DNA of 64,000 nt from Nitrosomonas sp. Nm84 (GCF_003201565.1 NZ_QJJP01000002.1:1-64000), one strand, 5' to 3'. Positions 37,874 to 47,977 are shown, counted from the stretch's first letter. Numbers and translations are program-made. Notes: generated from the letters alone by a model not told the origin.

Positions 37874-39079
37874 TTGTCATTTAAACCAGTGCAAGCAAAT
37901 AAAATCAGCGAAATCAGAACAATTCTGGCAGAGCAGGAACAGCTTCAGCTTGCGTTTGCCGCGTTTAATGAGGCATCTGAGCAGCTCTCAGGTGTGTATC
38001 AGGAATTACAACACCAGGTAACACAGTTAACCCGAGAACTTGCACTTGCTAATGGTGAATTGCACAGACAGCTGATTGCAAAAGAGGATTTATCCAGGCA
38101 ATTAAGCTTCTTGTTAAATGCGTTGCCTGGTGGCGTTTTGGCGCTTAATGGAAACGAATGTATAGAGCAAGTGAATCCGGCCGCGCTTACTATGCTTGGA
38201 GAGCCATTACTTGAGCTGACATGGCATCAGGTTGTTCAAGAACGCTTATCACCAACTGCGGTTATTAACGAGTGGTATGTGACACAGCAGAAAACAGCAG
38301 AGCAGCGTCGCATCCGTATCGAAAGTAGTGCGCTGGATTCAACCGGTAGGCGGATTTTGTTGGTAAATGATATTACTGAAGCTTATGTCGTTCAGGAAAA
38401 GATAAGGCGGAATCAGCGTTTGACTGCTATGGGTGAAATGGCAGCGAATCTTGCGCATCAGTTGCGCACACCGCTTGCAACTGCATTGCTCTATGCGAAT
38501 CACCTCGGCAGCGATGCACTGACTCCCGATGATCGTCAAAAATTTGCCACCAAAACCGTTGAACGTTTGCATCATTTGGAGCATTTAACAAAAGATATGT
38601 TGCGTTTTGTCAAAGGCGAGACGACGCAGCTCGAAAGAGTTTTAGTCAGTGATTTGTTAACGGAATTGCAACAAGTCATTGAGCCTCAGTTGATTCCGCT
38701 TAATTTGCAGTTAATTGTGCGTGACCATAGCCAGGCAGAATGTCTGATGACGAATCATCAAGCGCTGTGTGGAGCGATGATTAATTTACTTGAGAACGCA
38801 ATGCAGGTGTCTGCACCCAATGACCGGATCATTTTAACGGGGTGTGTGGAAGGAGAAAACATCGTTTTAAGTGTGCATGATGATGGACCCGGTATTGATG
38901 CAGCATTGCAAGAGAGATTATTTGAGCCATTCTTTACCACACGTGTAGAAGGTACTGGCTTAGGTCTGGCCATTGTGCGGGGGGTGATTCAGTCAATGGG
39001 CGGTACCGTGCAGATTAACTCATTGCCTGATACAGGGAGTGAATTTGTGGTGTGTTTGCCCAGGAACAAAGGAGATTGA
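37874..39079 (+). CDS. Sensor histidine kinase of the FlrB/FleS type
   Basis: About 401 residues from a TTG; a GTG at 37889 is equally possible and neither has a strong ribosome site. A helical N-terminus is followed by a PAS-like sensor (LLNALPGGVLALNGNECIEQVNPAALTMLGE, about 78-108). The H-box is MGEMAANLAHQLRTPLATALLYANHL with His near residue 195, and an HATPase domain has N, G1 and G2 boxes (LLENAMQVS, DDGPGID, GTGLGLAIV). There is no membrane helix, so it is cytoplasmic. With the regulator that follows it controls sigma54-dependent flagellar genes. Confidence 0.85.
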   Translation: MSFKPVQANKISEIRTILAEQEQLQLAFAAFNEASEQLSGVYQELQHQVTQLTRELALANGELHRQLIAKEDLSRQLSFLLNALPGGVLALNGNECIEQVNPAALTMLGEPLLELTWHQVVQERLSPTAVINEWYVTQQKTAEQRRIRIESSALDSTGRRILLVNDITEAYVVQEKIRRNQRLTAMGEMAANLAHQLRTPLATALLYANHLGSDALTPDDRQKFATKTVERLHHLEHLTKDMLRFVKGETTQLERVLVSDLLTELQQVIEPQLIPLNLQLIVRDHSQAECLMTNHQALCGAMINLLENAMQVSAPNDRIILTGCVEGENIVLSVHDDGPGIDAALQERLFEPFFTTRVEGTGLGLAIVRGVIQSMGGTVQINSLPDTGSEFVVCLPRNKGD

Positions 39080-39083
39080 TGCG

Positions 39084-40397
39084 ATGAGACCGTTACCTGT
39101 TCTGGTAGTGGAGGATGATCAGGATTTATTGGAAGCGATTTGCGCTACTTTGAAGTTGGCTGGTTATCAGGTGCTTGCAGCAGCAAATGGTCATGACGCC
39201 ATGACGATATTGCAAGACTATCAAGTAGGTATCGTAGTGAGCGATGTACAGATGAAACCCATGGATGGATTGGCGCTGTTAAAAAAAATTAAAGCTTTTG
39301 ATCTGGAATTGCCAGTGTTATTGATGACAGCTTATCGAGAAATCGACAAAGCGGTGACTGCAATGCGCATTGGAGCTTGCGATTATTTACTGAAGCCATT
39401 TGACCCGGATAGCTTGCTGGCACATATCAGACAATACTCAGTGTCTGAGTCTGAGCAGGATGATCGAGTAATTGCTAAGGATCCGCGGACACGCGCATTA
39501 TTGTCGCTTGCCAAACGGGTTGCGAGATCGCCCGCAACGGTGATGCTGACGGGTGAAAGCGGATGCGGTAAGGAAGTGATCGCACGCTATATTCATCGCC
39601 ATTCATTGCGTTCTTCTAAGCCATTTGTTGCCATTAATTGTGCCGCTATTCCCGAGAATTTACTGGAAGCCACCCTGTTTGGTTACGAGAAGGGTGCTTT
39701 TACCGGCGCGACTCAAGCCCAGCCGGGGAAGTTTGAGCAAGCGGAAGGCGGTACATTGTTACTGGACGAAATTTCGGAAATGCCTTTGGAATTACAAGCA
39801 AAATTATTGCGAGTATTGCAGGAAAGGGAGGTTGAAAGAGTTGGTGGACACAAGACCATCAAACTGGATATTCGAGTTCTAGCGACTTCGAATCGCGACA
39901 TGATGGCAATGGTTAAGCGTAATCAATTTCGTGAGGATCTGTATTACCGGCTCAATGTGTTTCCAATAGAAATTCCGGCACTGCGCGAACGATCCTTGGA
40001 TATTGAACCCCTGGCGCAGCGTGTGCTTGAAACGGCAGTCGCCGGATCAGGGCAACCACTTTGTAAGATGACCCGGGCCGCGATCGATAAGTTGACTCAG
40101 TATACTTGGCCGGGCAATGTCAGAGAGTTGGAGAATGTGATGCAGCGTGCCATGATCCTGGCAACGGATAACACAATCGAAGCTGAGCATATCAGCTTGC
40201 CGGAAGCGGTTTTTGATCAAGAGGTTGATGAGAGAGATCTGGAGTCACCTACAACCGATATGAAAACGCTCGAACGTAAACATATTCTGGAAACGCTTGC
40301 AGCCGTTAATGGTTCCCGAAAACTGGCCGTAAAAAAGCTAGGAATCTCTGAACGAACTTTGCGTTATAAGTTGCAGCAATATCGTATGATGAGTTAG
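39084..40397 (+). CDS. Sigma54-activating response regulator of the FlrC/FleR type
   Basis: 437 residues from the ATG at 39084, with AAAGGAG upstream; the longer frame overlaps the kinase gene. The receiver domain has the phospho-Asp in VVSDVQMKPMDG and LLKPFD. The AAA+ domain has Walker A GESGCGKE and the sigma54-contact loop GAFTGA near residue 206. A Fis-type helix-turn-helix forms the C-terminus (NGSRKLAVKKLGISERTLRYKLQQY). This fits the class III flagellar activator. Confidence 0.9.
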   Translation: MRPLPVLVVEDDQDLLEAICATLKLAGYQVLAAANGHDAMTILQDYQVGIVVSDVQMKPMDGLALLKKIKAFDLELPVLLMTAYREIDKAVTAMRIGACDYLLKPFDPDSLLAHIRQYSVSESEQDDRVIAKDPRTRALLSLAKRVARSPATVMLTGESGCGKEVIARYIHRHSLRSSKPFVAINCAAIPENLLEATLFGYEKGAFTGATQAQPGKFEQAEGGTLLLDEISEMPLELQAKLLRVLQEREVERVGGHKTIKLDIRVLATSNRDMMAMVKRNQFREDLYYRLNVFPIEIPALRERSLDIEPLAQRVLETAVAGSGQPLCKMTRAAIDKLTQYTWPGNVRELENVMQRAMILATDNTIEAEHISLPEAVFDQEVDERDLESPTTDMKTLERKHILETLAAVNGSRKLAVKKLGISERTLRYKLQQYRMMS

Positions 40398-40494
40398 TGA
40401 ATGTGTGTCATGTTTTTATGAATCTGATTTATAAAAGTTATTTTAAGTTTCCGAGCTTCTGAGTGATACTTGAAAATTAATTATGTGGGGGTAG

Positions 40495-40821
40495 ATGATG
40501 GATAAATCCGGAATTGACAATATTCTGCAGCAACTGCAAGCAACTTCGGCGCTTGCTTCCGGTGTCAAAAAACAATCGGGCGCTGATGAAATTGCGAGTG
40601 TGGATTTCAGCGAAAAACTTAAATCCGCAGTAGATCAGGTCAATAATGTACAGCAAACAGCGGATAAGCTAAGCATGCAATTTGTCGGCGGTGAGTCCAA
40701 TGTCGATTTGCATGAAGTAATGATTTCACTGCAAAAAGCCAATGTATCATTTCAATCAATGATACAGGTTCGAAATAAATTGGTAACAGCCTATCAAGAA
40801 ATTATGAACATGCAAGTTTAA
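40495..40821 (+). CDS. fliE: Flagellar hook-basal body protein FliE
   Basis: 108 residues; a second ATG at 40498 follows GGGGG at better spacing. The conserved C-terminus [46 protein letters not shown] is diagnostic. FliE joins the MS ring to the rod. It lies downstream of the regulator pair and apart from the fliF run, though often it is the gene next to fliF. Confidence 0.95.
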   Translation: MMDKSGIDNILQQLQATSALASGVKKQSGADEIASVDFSEKLKSAVDQVNNVQQTADKLSMQFVGGESNVDLHEVMISLQKANVSFQSMIQVRNKLVTAYQEIMNMQV

Positions 40822-40882
40822 GAAGACTATTGAGCGGTACTAGCCAAAACTCGATCAAGTCAATTGATCCAACTTATATTTT

Positions 40883-42736
40883 TTATTCCTCCAGCGCTAC
40901 TTCCAGCTTCAGCCAGTCTTCTTCCAGGTCAGCTACTTTTTTCTCGAGTGTTGCGTGAATTGTACTCAGCTGATCAATTTCATCGCGGGAACAGTTGGCG
41001 TAAGTAGCCGGATCGGCTAGCCGGCGATTCGCTTCCGTTAATTCCCTCTGTACAATCGTTAAGGCAGCTTCAAGTTTTGCTTGCTTGGAAAGTAGTATTT
41101 TTTTGTTCGGTTTGGCAGATGTGTTAGATTGCGCTTTTTGTGAGGATGGCCGTGATCCAGCAACTTCATTAGAGCGACGGGTTTCTATCCAATCTTTATA
41201 ATCTTCCAGATCGCCATCCAGCAATTGTGCTTTGCCATCAGCTACCAGCCACAATTCATCGGCTACGGCACGTATCAGGCTGCGATCATGTGATACCAGT
41301 ACCACCGCTCCACTATAAGCTTCCAATGCCAAAGTCAAGGCATCGCGCATATCCAAATCCAAATGGTTGGTCGGCTCATCCAATAACAACAAATGTGGCT
41401 TTTTCCATGCCAACAAGGCAAGTGCCAGACGGCTTTTCTCGCCTCCAGAAAAACTGGCCACCGGACGATCTTCGCTATCACCACCCAGACCGAATCGCCC
41501 CAGGAATTTTCGCAAATCCAGTTCTGTTTGTGCAGGTGCCAGTTGCACCATATGTTGCAAAGGCGTTGCATGGCCGTCCAGATTTTCCAGTTGATGCTGT
41601 GCGAAGTAGCCTATACGTATATTCGGTGTCCATTCCAATGTGCCTGAGGTGGGCTCGACTTCTCCGACCAGAAGTTTTATCAATGTGGATTTTCCTGCGC
41701 CATTCGGACCTAGCAAGGCAATTCGAGCACCTGCTTGCAAAATGAGGTGCACATGTTGAAATAACAGGCAGTTATCATAGCCAAAGCTCATATCTTTCGC
41801 GCGCAATAAAACATCAGGGCTGCGTTCAGGTGCTTCAATCTGCAATTCAAAATGCCCGTCTTCGATATGCATCGGTGCAAGACGCGTCAAGCGCTCCAAG
41901 GCCTTGATGCGACTTTGTGCTTGCTTGGCTTTGGTCGCCTTGGCGCGAAAACGACGTACAAAGTCCTCCATGTGCGCGATCTTTCTCTGTTGTTGCTGAA
42001 AAGCCTGGGCGTGTTGCATGAGACGTTCAGCGCGCGCACGCTCGAAATCATCATAATTGCCACTATAGTCATCAATTTGCCGATTATTGATATGCGCGAT
42101 GCGATTAATGCAGGCATTGAGAAATTCTCTGTCGTGTGAAACTACCATTAGGCTACCCGGATAGCGTGCCAGATATTGCTCCAGCCAGAGAATGGCTTCC
42201 AGATCCAGGTGATTGGTCGGTTCGTCCAGCAACAACAAATCAGCACGATGCATCAGAGCGCGAGCCAAACTTAAGCGCATGCGCCAGCCACCAGAAAAAT
42301 GGCTGACAGGTTGCTCCAATGCATGATTGGCAAAACCCAGTCCATTCAATAATTGCGCTGCCCGTGCTCGAGCTATATAACCATTGATGGTTTCATAACG
42401 TTGTTGTGCTTCGAACCAGGCGGTATCATGTTCGGCCTGCGTCAAGATCTTCTCCAGCTGCCGTAACTCAACATCGCCATCCAGCACAAACTCAATGGCA
42501 AGTTGGTCTGAATTAATAATCTCTTGTTCAACAAAAGCAATGGTTTTTCCGGGTTGTAAGCTGACTTCTCCGCTATCCGGTTTAATTACGCCACGGATCA
42601 AACGAAATAAGGTGGACTTGCCGCAACCATTTTTACCAACCAGGCCAACGCGCTGATTGGCAAAAACCTGCAGATTGCTGTTTTCAAGTAATGGGGTTCC
42701 GCCCTGTAGAAAGATCAGAGATTGGATATTTAACAT
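40883..42736 (-). CDS. ABC-F ATPase of the YheS/Uup group
   Basis: 617 residues from the ATG at 42736 (MLNIQSLIFLQGG); the frame runs 45 codons further without family sequence. Two ABC domains each have Walker A (GLVGKNGCGKSTL and ALLGPNGAGKSTL), a signature (HFSGGWRMRLSLARAL and SFSGGEKSRLALALL) and Walker B (LLLLDEPTNHLDL twice). A linker of about 80 residues joins them, and a C-terminal coiled coil of about 90 residues follows. It has no membrane part; ABC-F proteins act on ribosomes. The domain layout matches E. coli YheS best. Confidence 0.85.
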   Translation of the reverse strand: MLNIQSLIFLQGGTPLLENSNLQVFANQRVGLVGKNGCGKSTLFRLIRGVIKPDSGEVSLQPGKTIAFVEQEIINSDQLAIEFVLDGDVELRQLEKILTQAEHDTAWFEAQQRYETINGYIARARAAQLLNGLGFANHALEQPVSHFSGGWRMRLSLARALMHRADLLLLDEPTNHLDLEAILWLEQYLARYPGSLMVVSHDREFLNACINRIAHINNRQIDDYSGNYDDFERARAERLMQHAQAFQQQQRKIAHMEDFVRRFRAKATKAKQAQSRIKALERLTRLAPMHIEDGHFELQIEAPERSPDVLLRAKDMSFGYDNCLLFQHVHLILQAGARIALLGPNGAGKSTLIKLLVGEVEPTSGTLEWTPNIRIGYFAQHQLENLDGHATPLQHMVQLAPAQTELDLRKFLGRFGLGGDSEDRPVASFSGGEKSRLALALLAWKKPHLLLLDEPTNHLDLDMRDALTLALEAYSGAVVLVSHDRSLIRAVADELWLVADGKAQLLDGDLEDYKDWIETRRSNEVAGSRPSSQKAQSNTSAKPNKKILLSKQAKLEAALTIVQRELTEANRRLADPATYANCSRDEIDQLSTIHATLEKKVADLEEDWLKLEVALEE

Positions 42737-42883
42737 GACGTATTGGATTTCTTGGAATACGAAATCGGTGTAAAAGTGTTTTTTAGATAGGCTATCGAGT
42801 ACAATTTGGTTTTTGCTTGAATAAGCCGGGAATAGCTCAATAAAATGACTGTTGTTTTTGTGCAACATCAATTTAATATTGCC

Positions 42884-42910
42884 TTGACAGGAAAAAGTAC
42901 CTTATATAAG
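42884..42910 (+). promoter_or_regulatory. Possible promoter of the lipid operon
   Basis: A perfect TTGACA (42884-42889) is followed by TATAAG (42905-42910) at 15 bp, or TAAGCT at 17 bp. It lies about 190 bp upstream of the acyl-AMP ligase. The -10 is imperfect in either register. Confidence 0.3.
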
Positions 42911-43098
42911 CTGCGGTGTGGTCAAATATGACACACTTATATTTATTAAGCAATGTCAGCGGTAAGCGTTTGAATGAAAATTTTCCAGCCAACAAAAAGT
43001 GCGTTATTACGGATTAATAATCAGAGTTGGCACGCTCAACCAGAATTACTTGCTCAGCAGAGTAAGATGACAAGTACTATTACTTCGAGGGGAAGATC

Positions 43099-44925
43099 TT
43101 GAGTTCGACAATAACCAAGTTGAACGCTCCGCTAACGCAAGCGTTTGATTCTCAACCTTCAAGCGAATTACAATTAACACCGACACCGACGCTCAATACA
43201 CTGGATCAGCGGTTAGCGGGTTTTGATACCCTAACGAGCGCTTTAGAATATGCGGCGGAGGGTACGACAGGGTATAATTTTTATGACGCGAGAGGTAACC
43301 TACGTTCGATTCTGCCTTATAGTATGCTTAGGCAGAACGCTCGTACATTAGCTCAGCGTTTATCTGGTTTTGATTTGCCCCGTGGAAGTCGAGTAGCAAT
43401 CATTGCTGATACTTCCCCAGAATTTGTCGAGTTGTTTTTTGCATGTCGCTATGTTGGTTTAGTGCCTTTTGCGATGCCGATTCCGGTCAATCTTGGCAGT
43501 CATGCAATATATGTTCAGCAATTAAGAGGTATGCTTGAAAGCAGTCAAGCGAGTATTGCGCTGGCGAATATTGATTATATTAATTTCCTGGAAGAAGCTG
43601 TGGAAGGGGTACCCGGTATACAGTGGGTGGGAACACCGGGGAAATTAAATGAGCTATCTGCTAGAGATATAGAATTACAGCCTAATCATCCTGACGAGAC
43701 TGCTTATTTGCAGTTTACATCGGGTAGTACACGTACTCCGAGAGGGGTGGTTATTACCGAGCGAGCCTTGATGTGTAATTTGCAAGGTATTGTAAGGAAT
43801 GGATTGGAAATAAGGCCTGGCGATCGTTCTGCATCATGGTTGCCTTTTTATCATGATATGGGATTGGTTGGTTTAGTTTTGGCGCCGATGGTTACACAAA
43901 TCTCCGTTGATTATTTGGCAACACGGGATTTTGCAATTCGGCCTTTGCAGTGGCTGCGCTTGATTAGCCGCAATCGTTGTACCGTGGCATTTAGTCAACC
44001 GTTTGGTCTTAAGCTTTGTACTTTACGTGTCAGAGAATCTGATCTGAAAGAATTGGATCTTAGTTGCTGGCGGGCTGCTGGTATTGGAGCCGAAATGATT
44101 CGGCCGGAAACTTTGAGGAACTTCGCAGAAAAATTTGCATCGGCTGGTTTCGATGAAAATGCTTTCTTGCCTTGCTATGGTCTTGCAGAATCAACGCTGG
44201 CAGTTACTTTTTCAAAAATTGGTGAAGGATGCAAAAGCATACAAGTAGATAGCAAGACACTGATCGATAAGAGAATGGCCGCCCGATTGCAGACTGAGGG
44301 ACGTAAGCAAAACGAATTTGTAAATTGTGGGCGTCCATTGCCTGGACATATCGTTAAGATAGTCGATGAGGATGGCCAACAATTGTCAGAAATGATGGTC
44401 GGTAGTGTTCTGGTGCATGGCGATAGCGTGATGACGGGATACTATAACAATCTCGAAGAAACTAACAAAGCGCTTAAATCCGGCAACTGGTTAGATACCG
44501 GCGATATTGGATTCCTGCTTGAGGGGGATCTATTTATTACCGGGCGTCGTACCGATGTCATTATTGTTAATGGTCGCAATATTCGTGCACAAGATATAGA
44601 AGAACTGGCTGAGCAGCAACCTGAAGTCAGATCACGAGAAGCTTCTGCATTCGGCGTCAATGATGAAGATGGAACAACGACTATCGTACTCGTCATCGAG
44701 TGCCGATTGACAGCTGTGACGGAACGGCAATCACTGACAGTTAGATTGCAACAACTTGTATATATGGCATTTGGAGTCAATTGCGTTGTTGAATTGGTTC
44801 CACCGCATACCTTGCCACGGACTTCATCTGGGAAGCTATCACGCTTTGCAGCGCGACAAGGTTATATTCAAAGAACAAGCTTGGCAACAGGCCAATTGTC
44901 TTTTGTAGAATCAGGTGACAGATAA
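43099..44925 (+). CDS. Fatty acyl-AMP ligase / acyl-ACP synthetase (AMP-binding superfamily)
   Basis: 608 residues. The AMP-binding P-loop LQFTSGSTRTPRGVVIT is near residue 206. SASWLPFYHDMGLVGLVLAPM and FLPCYGLAESTLAVTFSKI match the FadD32-like FAAL group, which forms acyl-adenylates and loads acyl carrier proteins. The C-terminal part has LDTGDIGFLLEGDLFITGRRTDVIIVNGRNI and the catalytic Lys region TSSGKLSRFAAR. An ACP gene lies two genes downstream, supporting an acyl-ACP role. It is the first gene of a tight four-gene operon. Confidence 0.85.
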   Translation: MSSTITKLNAPLTQAFDSQPSSELQLTPTPTLNTLDQRLAGFDTLTSALEYAAEGTTGYNFYDARGNLRSILPYSMLRQNARTLAQRLSGFDLPRGSRVAIIADTSPEFVELFFACRYVGLVPFAMPIPVNLGSHAIYVQQLRGMLESSQASIALANIDYINFLEEAVEGVPGIQWVGTPGKLNELSARDIELQPNHPDETAYLQFTSGSTRTPRGVVITERALMCNLQGIVRNGLEIRPGDRSASWLPFYHDMGLVGLVLAPMVTQISVDYLATRDFAIRPLQWLRLISRNRCTVAFSQPFGLKLCTLRVRESDLKELDLSCWRAAGIGAEMIRPETLRNFAEKFASAGFDENAFLPCYGLAESTLAVTFSKIGEGCKSIQVDSKTLIDKRMAARLQTEGRKQNEFVNCGRPLPGHIVKIVDEDGQQLSEMMVGSVLVHGDSVMTGYYNNLEETNKALKSGNWLDTGDIGFLLEGDLFITGRRTDVIIVNGRNIRAQDIEELAEQQPEVRSREASAFGVNDEDGTTTIVLVIECRLTAVTERQSLTVRLQQLVYMAFGVNCVVELVPPHTLPRTSSGKLSRFAARQGYIQRTSLATGQLSFVESGDR

Positions 44926-44930
44926 AGCGC

Positions 44931-45851
44931 ATGCCAAAATTAGTAGCCGTAACAGGTGCTACTGGCTTCATTGGCAATGTGCTGATACAGAAATTGATTC
45001 AGAATGGATGGTCGGTTCGTGCACTTACGCGAACTGGCCGTTATTCAACAGATGAATCTGTTCAATGGATTCAAGGCGATCTCAATAACTTAGCGGCGCT
45101 GCATCATTTAGTTGATGGTGTAGCGTTCGTTATACACTGTGCAGCAACGGTAAGAGGGAGTTCCTTTCAAGAATTCGAGCATACAAATATTGAAGGTACT
45201 AAAAATATTTTATGCGCGCTTACTCAGGCTAAGCAAACACAATTCTCACGCTTCTTGTTAATTTCATCCTTGGCAGCACGGCAGCCAGAATTATCATGGT
45301 ATGCTCAAAGTAAATATTTGGCTGAGCAAGCACTCATTGAATATTCAGGGCAGTTGCAGTGGACAATATTTCGACCTACGGCTGTTTATGGTCCGGGCGA
45401 TAAGGAGTTAAAGCCACTTTTTCAAGCGATGCGCCGTGGAATATTGCCGGTCGTTGGAAAAATTCATAATCGATTCGGGTTAATACATGTGTATGATCTG
45501 GTTGCAGCTATTCAGGCTTGGCTTGAGTCCGACAAAGTTATCAACGGGGTTTTTGAGCTTGATGACGGTATACCAGGAGGGTACAGTTATCAAAGCCTAG
45601 TTACCATAGCGCAGCAAGTATGGAAGAGCCCCGTTCATTGTGTTGTCATACCGGATCTGCTTATCCGAGGTATTGCTTCATCAAATCTTTGGATTGCCCG
45701 CCTATTTCATTATTCTCCCATGCTGACCCCAGGAAAAGTTAATGAGTTACAACATAACGACTGGGTATGTGATAATACTCCCCTAATCCATGCGCTTCCC
45801 GCGTGGCGACCGAGTATCCGTTTACAAGATGTATTATCTGAAGTAATCTAA
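44931..45851 (+). CDS. NAD(P)-dependent epimerase/dehydratase (extended SDR), CerR-like position
   Basis: 306 residues starting 6 bp after the ligase. The cofactor motif VTGATGFIGNVL is at residues 6-17, and the active Tyr/Lys is YAQSKYLAEQ near residue 124. A cap domain follows. In Caulobacter-type sphingolipid loci an SDR of this class next to the SPT reduces the oxo-group of the ceramide. The sequence alone shows only the extended SDR fold; the assignment rests on context. Confidence 0.75.
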   Translation: MPKLVAVTGATGFIGNVLIQKLIQNGWSVRALTRTGRYSTDESVQWIQGDLNNLAALHHLVDGVAFVIHCAATVRGSSFQEFEHTNIEGTKNILCALTQAKQTQFSRFLLISSLAARQPELSWYAQSKYLAEQALIEYSGQLQWTIFRPTAVYGPGDKELKPLFQAMRRGILPVVGKIHNRFGLIHVYDLVAAIQAWLESDKVINGVFELDDGIPGGYSYQSLVTIAQQVWKSPVHCVVIPDLLIRGIASSNLWIARLFHYSPMLTPGKVNELQHNDWVCDNTPLIHALPAWRPSIRLQDVLSEVI

Positions 45852-45882
45852 ATCTAAAATTTAACCGCGATGAATTAAACCT

Positions 45883-46137
45883 ATGACTGAAAGTAATTAC
45901 GATGAGATCATGATGTTACTCTGTGATCGCCTAAGTAGTTTAACGAATTCTAATGTTCAGATTACTTCCGAAACAAACCTGATTAGTCAATTATCGATCG
46001 ATTCCATTAAGCTACTCAATCTAATTATGGAGATTGAAGATACTTTCGATGTCTCAATTCCTATTAATGCATTAACAGACATTCAAACTGTTCGCGAGCT
46101 GGCCGACTTAGTACACAAAATTAAATCAGCATCATAA
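45883..46137 (+). CDS. Acyl carrier protein
   Basis: 84 residues with the phosphopantetheine serine S41 in LSIDSIKLLNLIMEIED. The body is acidic and helical as in ACPs. It is a specialised ACP, distinct from the fatty-acid acpP by its context between an acyl-AMP ligase/SDR pair and an alpha-oxoamine synthase. Its stop overlaps the next start (TAATGA). Confidence 0.9.
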   Translation: MTESNYDEIMMLLCDRLSSLTNSNVQITSETNLISQLSIDSIKLLNLIMEIEDTFDVSIPINALTDIQTVRELADLVHKIKSAS

Positions 46138-47324
46138 TGAATTTACTTGAAAAACTAGACGCAGCCGCGGCTGCAAGAAAAGCACTTTTGCCCGATGGTG
46201 TGGGTGCTTTTGGTATCCCGATAGAAGAAGTTTATTCGGCTACAGAAGCTCGGATTGGTGATCGTCGTGTACTGCTGCTCGGCACTAACAATTATTTGGG
46301 ATTGACCTTCGCGCCTGAATGTATTCGTGCAGCACATGAGGCAATTGATAAAGAAGGCACCGGTACTACGGGATCCCGGATGGCAAATGGCAGTTATTTT
46401 GGCCATCGCGCATTGGAAAGAGAATTCGCTGACTTTTATCAATGTAGCTCCGGTATTGTCTTTACTACGGGTTATCAAGCCAACTTAGGCACTATTTCAG
46501 GCCTGGTAGGTCCTGGCGATACCGTATTGATTGATGGTGATTCTCATGCAAGTATCTATGACGGTTGTATTTTAAGTGGTGCGGATATCATTCGCTTCAA
46601 GCACAATGATATGGTTGATATGGAGAAACGCTTGCGCCGCTTAGGTGATCGTGTTGAAACGACGCTGATTATTGCTGAAGGCATATACAGTATGCTCGGC
46701 GACCAAGCGCCGCTAGCTGAAATCGTCAAATTAAAAAATACCTATGGCGGTACTTTGCTTATTGATGAGGCTCATTCATTAGGGGTACTCGGTGAAACTG
46801 GACAAGGTCTGGTAGAAAAAACCGGATTACTGCAAGAAGTCGATTTTATTACGGGCACGTTTAGCAAGAGCCTATGTAGTATCGGTGGATATTGTGTCAG
46901 TAATCACCCGCAACTTGAACAGTTGCGCTATGTGAGCCACCCTTATATTTTTACCGCATCACCATCGCCAGCAACGATTGCTTCCACTCGTGCAGCATTG
47001 GAATTATTACGTAAAGGAAGCCATTTACGTAAGCAACTGTGGCGTAACTGTACGCAACTCTATGCGCAGCTTAAAGAAGCCGGTTATACGCTCGGCCCGG
47101 ACCCTGGGCCGGTCATTGCTGCCATGCTTGATACACCGCAACAAGCACTCTTGCTTTGGCAAAATTTGCTTGAACATAATATTTATGTCAATTTGATATT
47201 GCCTCCAGCTGCTCCAGAAGGTAGATCACTTGTACGGTGTAGTGTAAACGCTGCTCACACAAAAGAACAAATTCAATATGTTGGTGATACCTTTGCAAAA
47301 CTGCACAGTTTGGTATGTGGATGA
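46137..47324 (+). CDS. Alpha-oxoamine synthase, serine palmitoyltransferase-like
   Basis: 395 residues. The PLP lysine is K244 in TGTFSKSLCSIGGY. The ring-stacking His is H137 in DGDSHASIYDG. D210 and H213 are in LLIDEAHSLGVLGETGQG, and TGSRMANGSYFGHRALE is near residue 78. The family condenses an acyl thioester with an amino acid: SPT (serine), KBL, BioF, HemA. The upstream ACP and acyl-ACP synthetase point to SPT, giving 3-oxo-sphinganine. BioF or KBL activity is not excluded by sequence alone. Confidence 0.85.
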   Translation: MNLLEKLDAAAAARKALLPDGVGAFGIPIEEVYSATEARIGDRRVLLLGTNNYLGLTFAPECIRAAHEAIDKEGTGTTGSRMANGSYFGHRALEREFADFYQCSSGIVFTTGYQANLGTISGLVGPGDTVLIDGDSHASIYDGCILSGADIIRFKHNDMVDMEKRLRRLGDRVETTLIIAEGIYSMLGDQAPLAEIVKLKNTYGGTLLIDEAHSLGVLGETGQGLVEKTGLLQEVDFITGTFSKSLCSIGGYCVSNHPQLEQLRYVSHPYIFTASPSPATIASTRAALELLRKGSHLRKQLWRNCTQLYAQLKEAGYTLGPDPGPVIAAMLDTPQQALLLWQNLLEHNIYVNLILPPAAPEGRSLVRCSVNAAHTKEQIQYVGDTFAKLHSLVCG

Positions 47325-47338
47325 CAAATGGTGAATCG

Positions 47339-47977
47339 ATGAAAATGCTACGGATATTGGTGTTCACAATATTCTCTCTCCTGTTTCAGGGCAATGTCTT
47401 TGGAACCTCTATTGCATACAGCGGATTTATATGCCTGAATACAATCGATATTAATGACATTACATCGAGCGGCATTCCAATCGAAAGTAGATTTGAGGTG
47501 ATAGAAGATGTTGGTGGTGGGATATTTCGATTGAGGCTAACCGGCGGCATTCCTCGCATTGTCAATAATGATCGTAACGTGTGTATTGATAACGTGACAG
47601 CTATTGGATATTCTGGATTTCCGTTGCCTGAATTGTTAGAGGCGATTGATGCAATAGCTTATTTTAGCGGGCAAGAGCTGATAATTGTGGTCAGTTCGAT
47701 GTTTACTGACTTGAGTGCCAGAAGAGGGGCGTTTTCGTCCTTCAGTACCAGTAAGATATTAGCGATTACAAATACCTTAATCTTTGCATTCAATCCTCAA
47801 GCGTCGTCATTCAGCCTAAGTAAGGTGATACGCAACACAGGATTTACCCATACAGAAACCGGATCGACAATTTCCATTCCATTTCTGGAAACAGTGCTGC
47901 CATCAGATAACGGAGTTTCGCAAAGCAAACCTCTGATACTGACACCAACATCCAGTATTGAGTATCGTCTGGAATAG
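47339..47977 (+). CDS. Secreted protein of unknown function after the SPT-like gene
   Basis: 212 residues from the ATG at 47339, with a signal peptide (MKMLRILVFTIFSLLFQGNVFG). The mature protein is rich in Ser, Ile and Thr and predicted mostly beta. It has two cysteines (FICLNT and NVCIDN) that could form a disulfide. It lies 14 bp after the SPT-like gene, so it is probably in the same transcript. I do not recognise a family. Confidence 0.6.
   Translation: MKMLRILVFTIFSLLFQGNVFGTSIAYSGFICLNTIDINDITSSGIPIESRFEVIEDVGGGIFRLRLTGGIPRIVNNDRNVCIDNVTAIGYSGFPLPELLEAIDAIAYFSGQELIIVVSSMFTDLSARRGAFSSFSTSKILAITNTLIFAFNPQASSFSLSKVIRNTGFTHTETGSTISIPFLETVLPSDNGVSQSKPLILTPTSSIEYRLE

Noticed and set aside
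43020-43060. Possible sigma54 promoter (TTGGCAC...CTTGC) before the acyl-AMP ligase
   Set aside because: The spacing between the GG and GC elements is far too long for a -24/-12 promoter.
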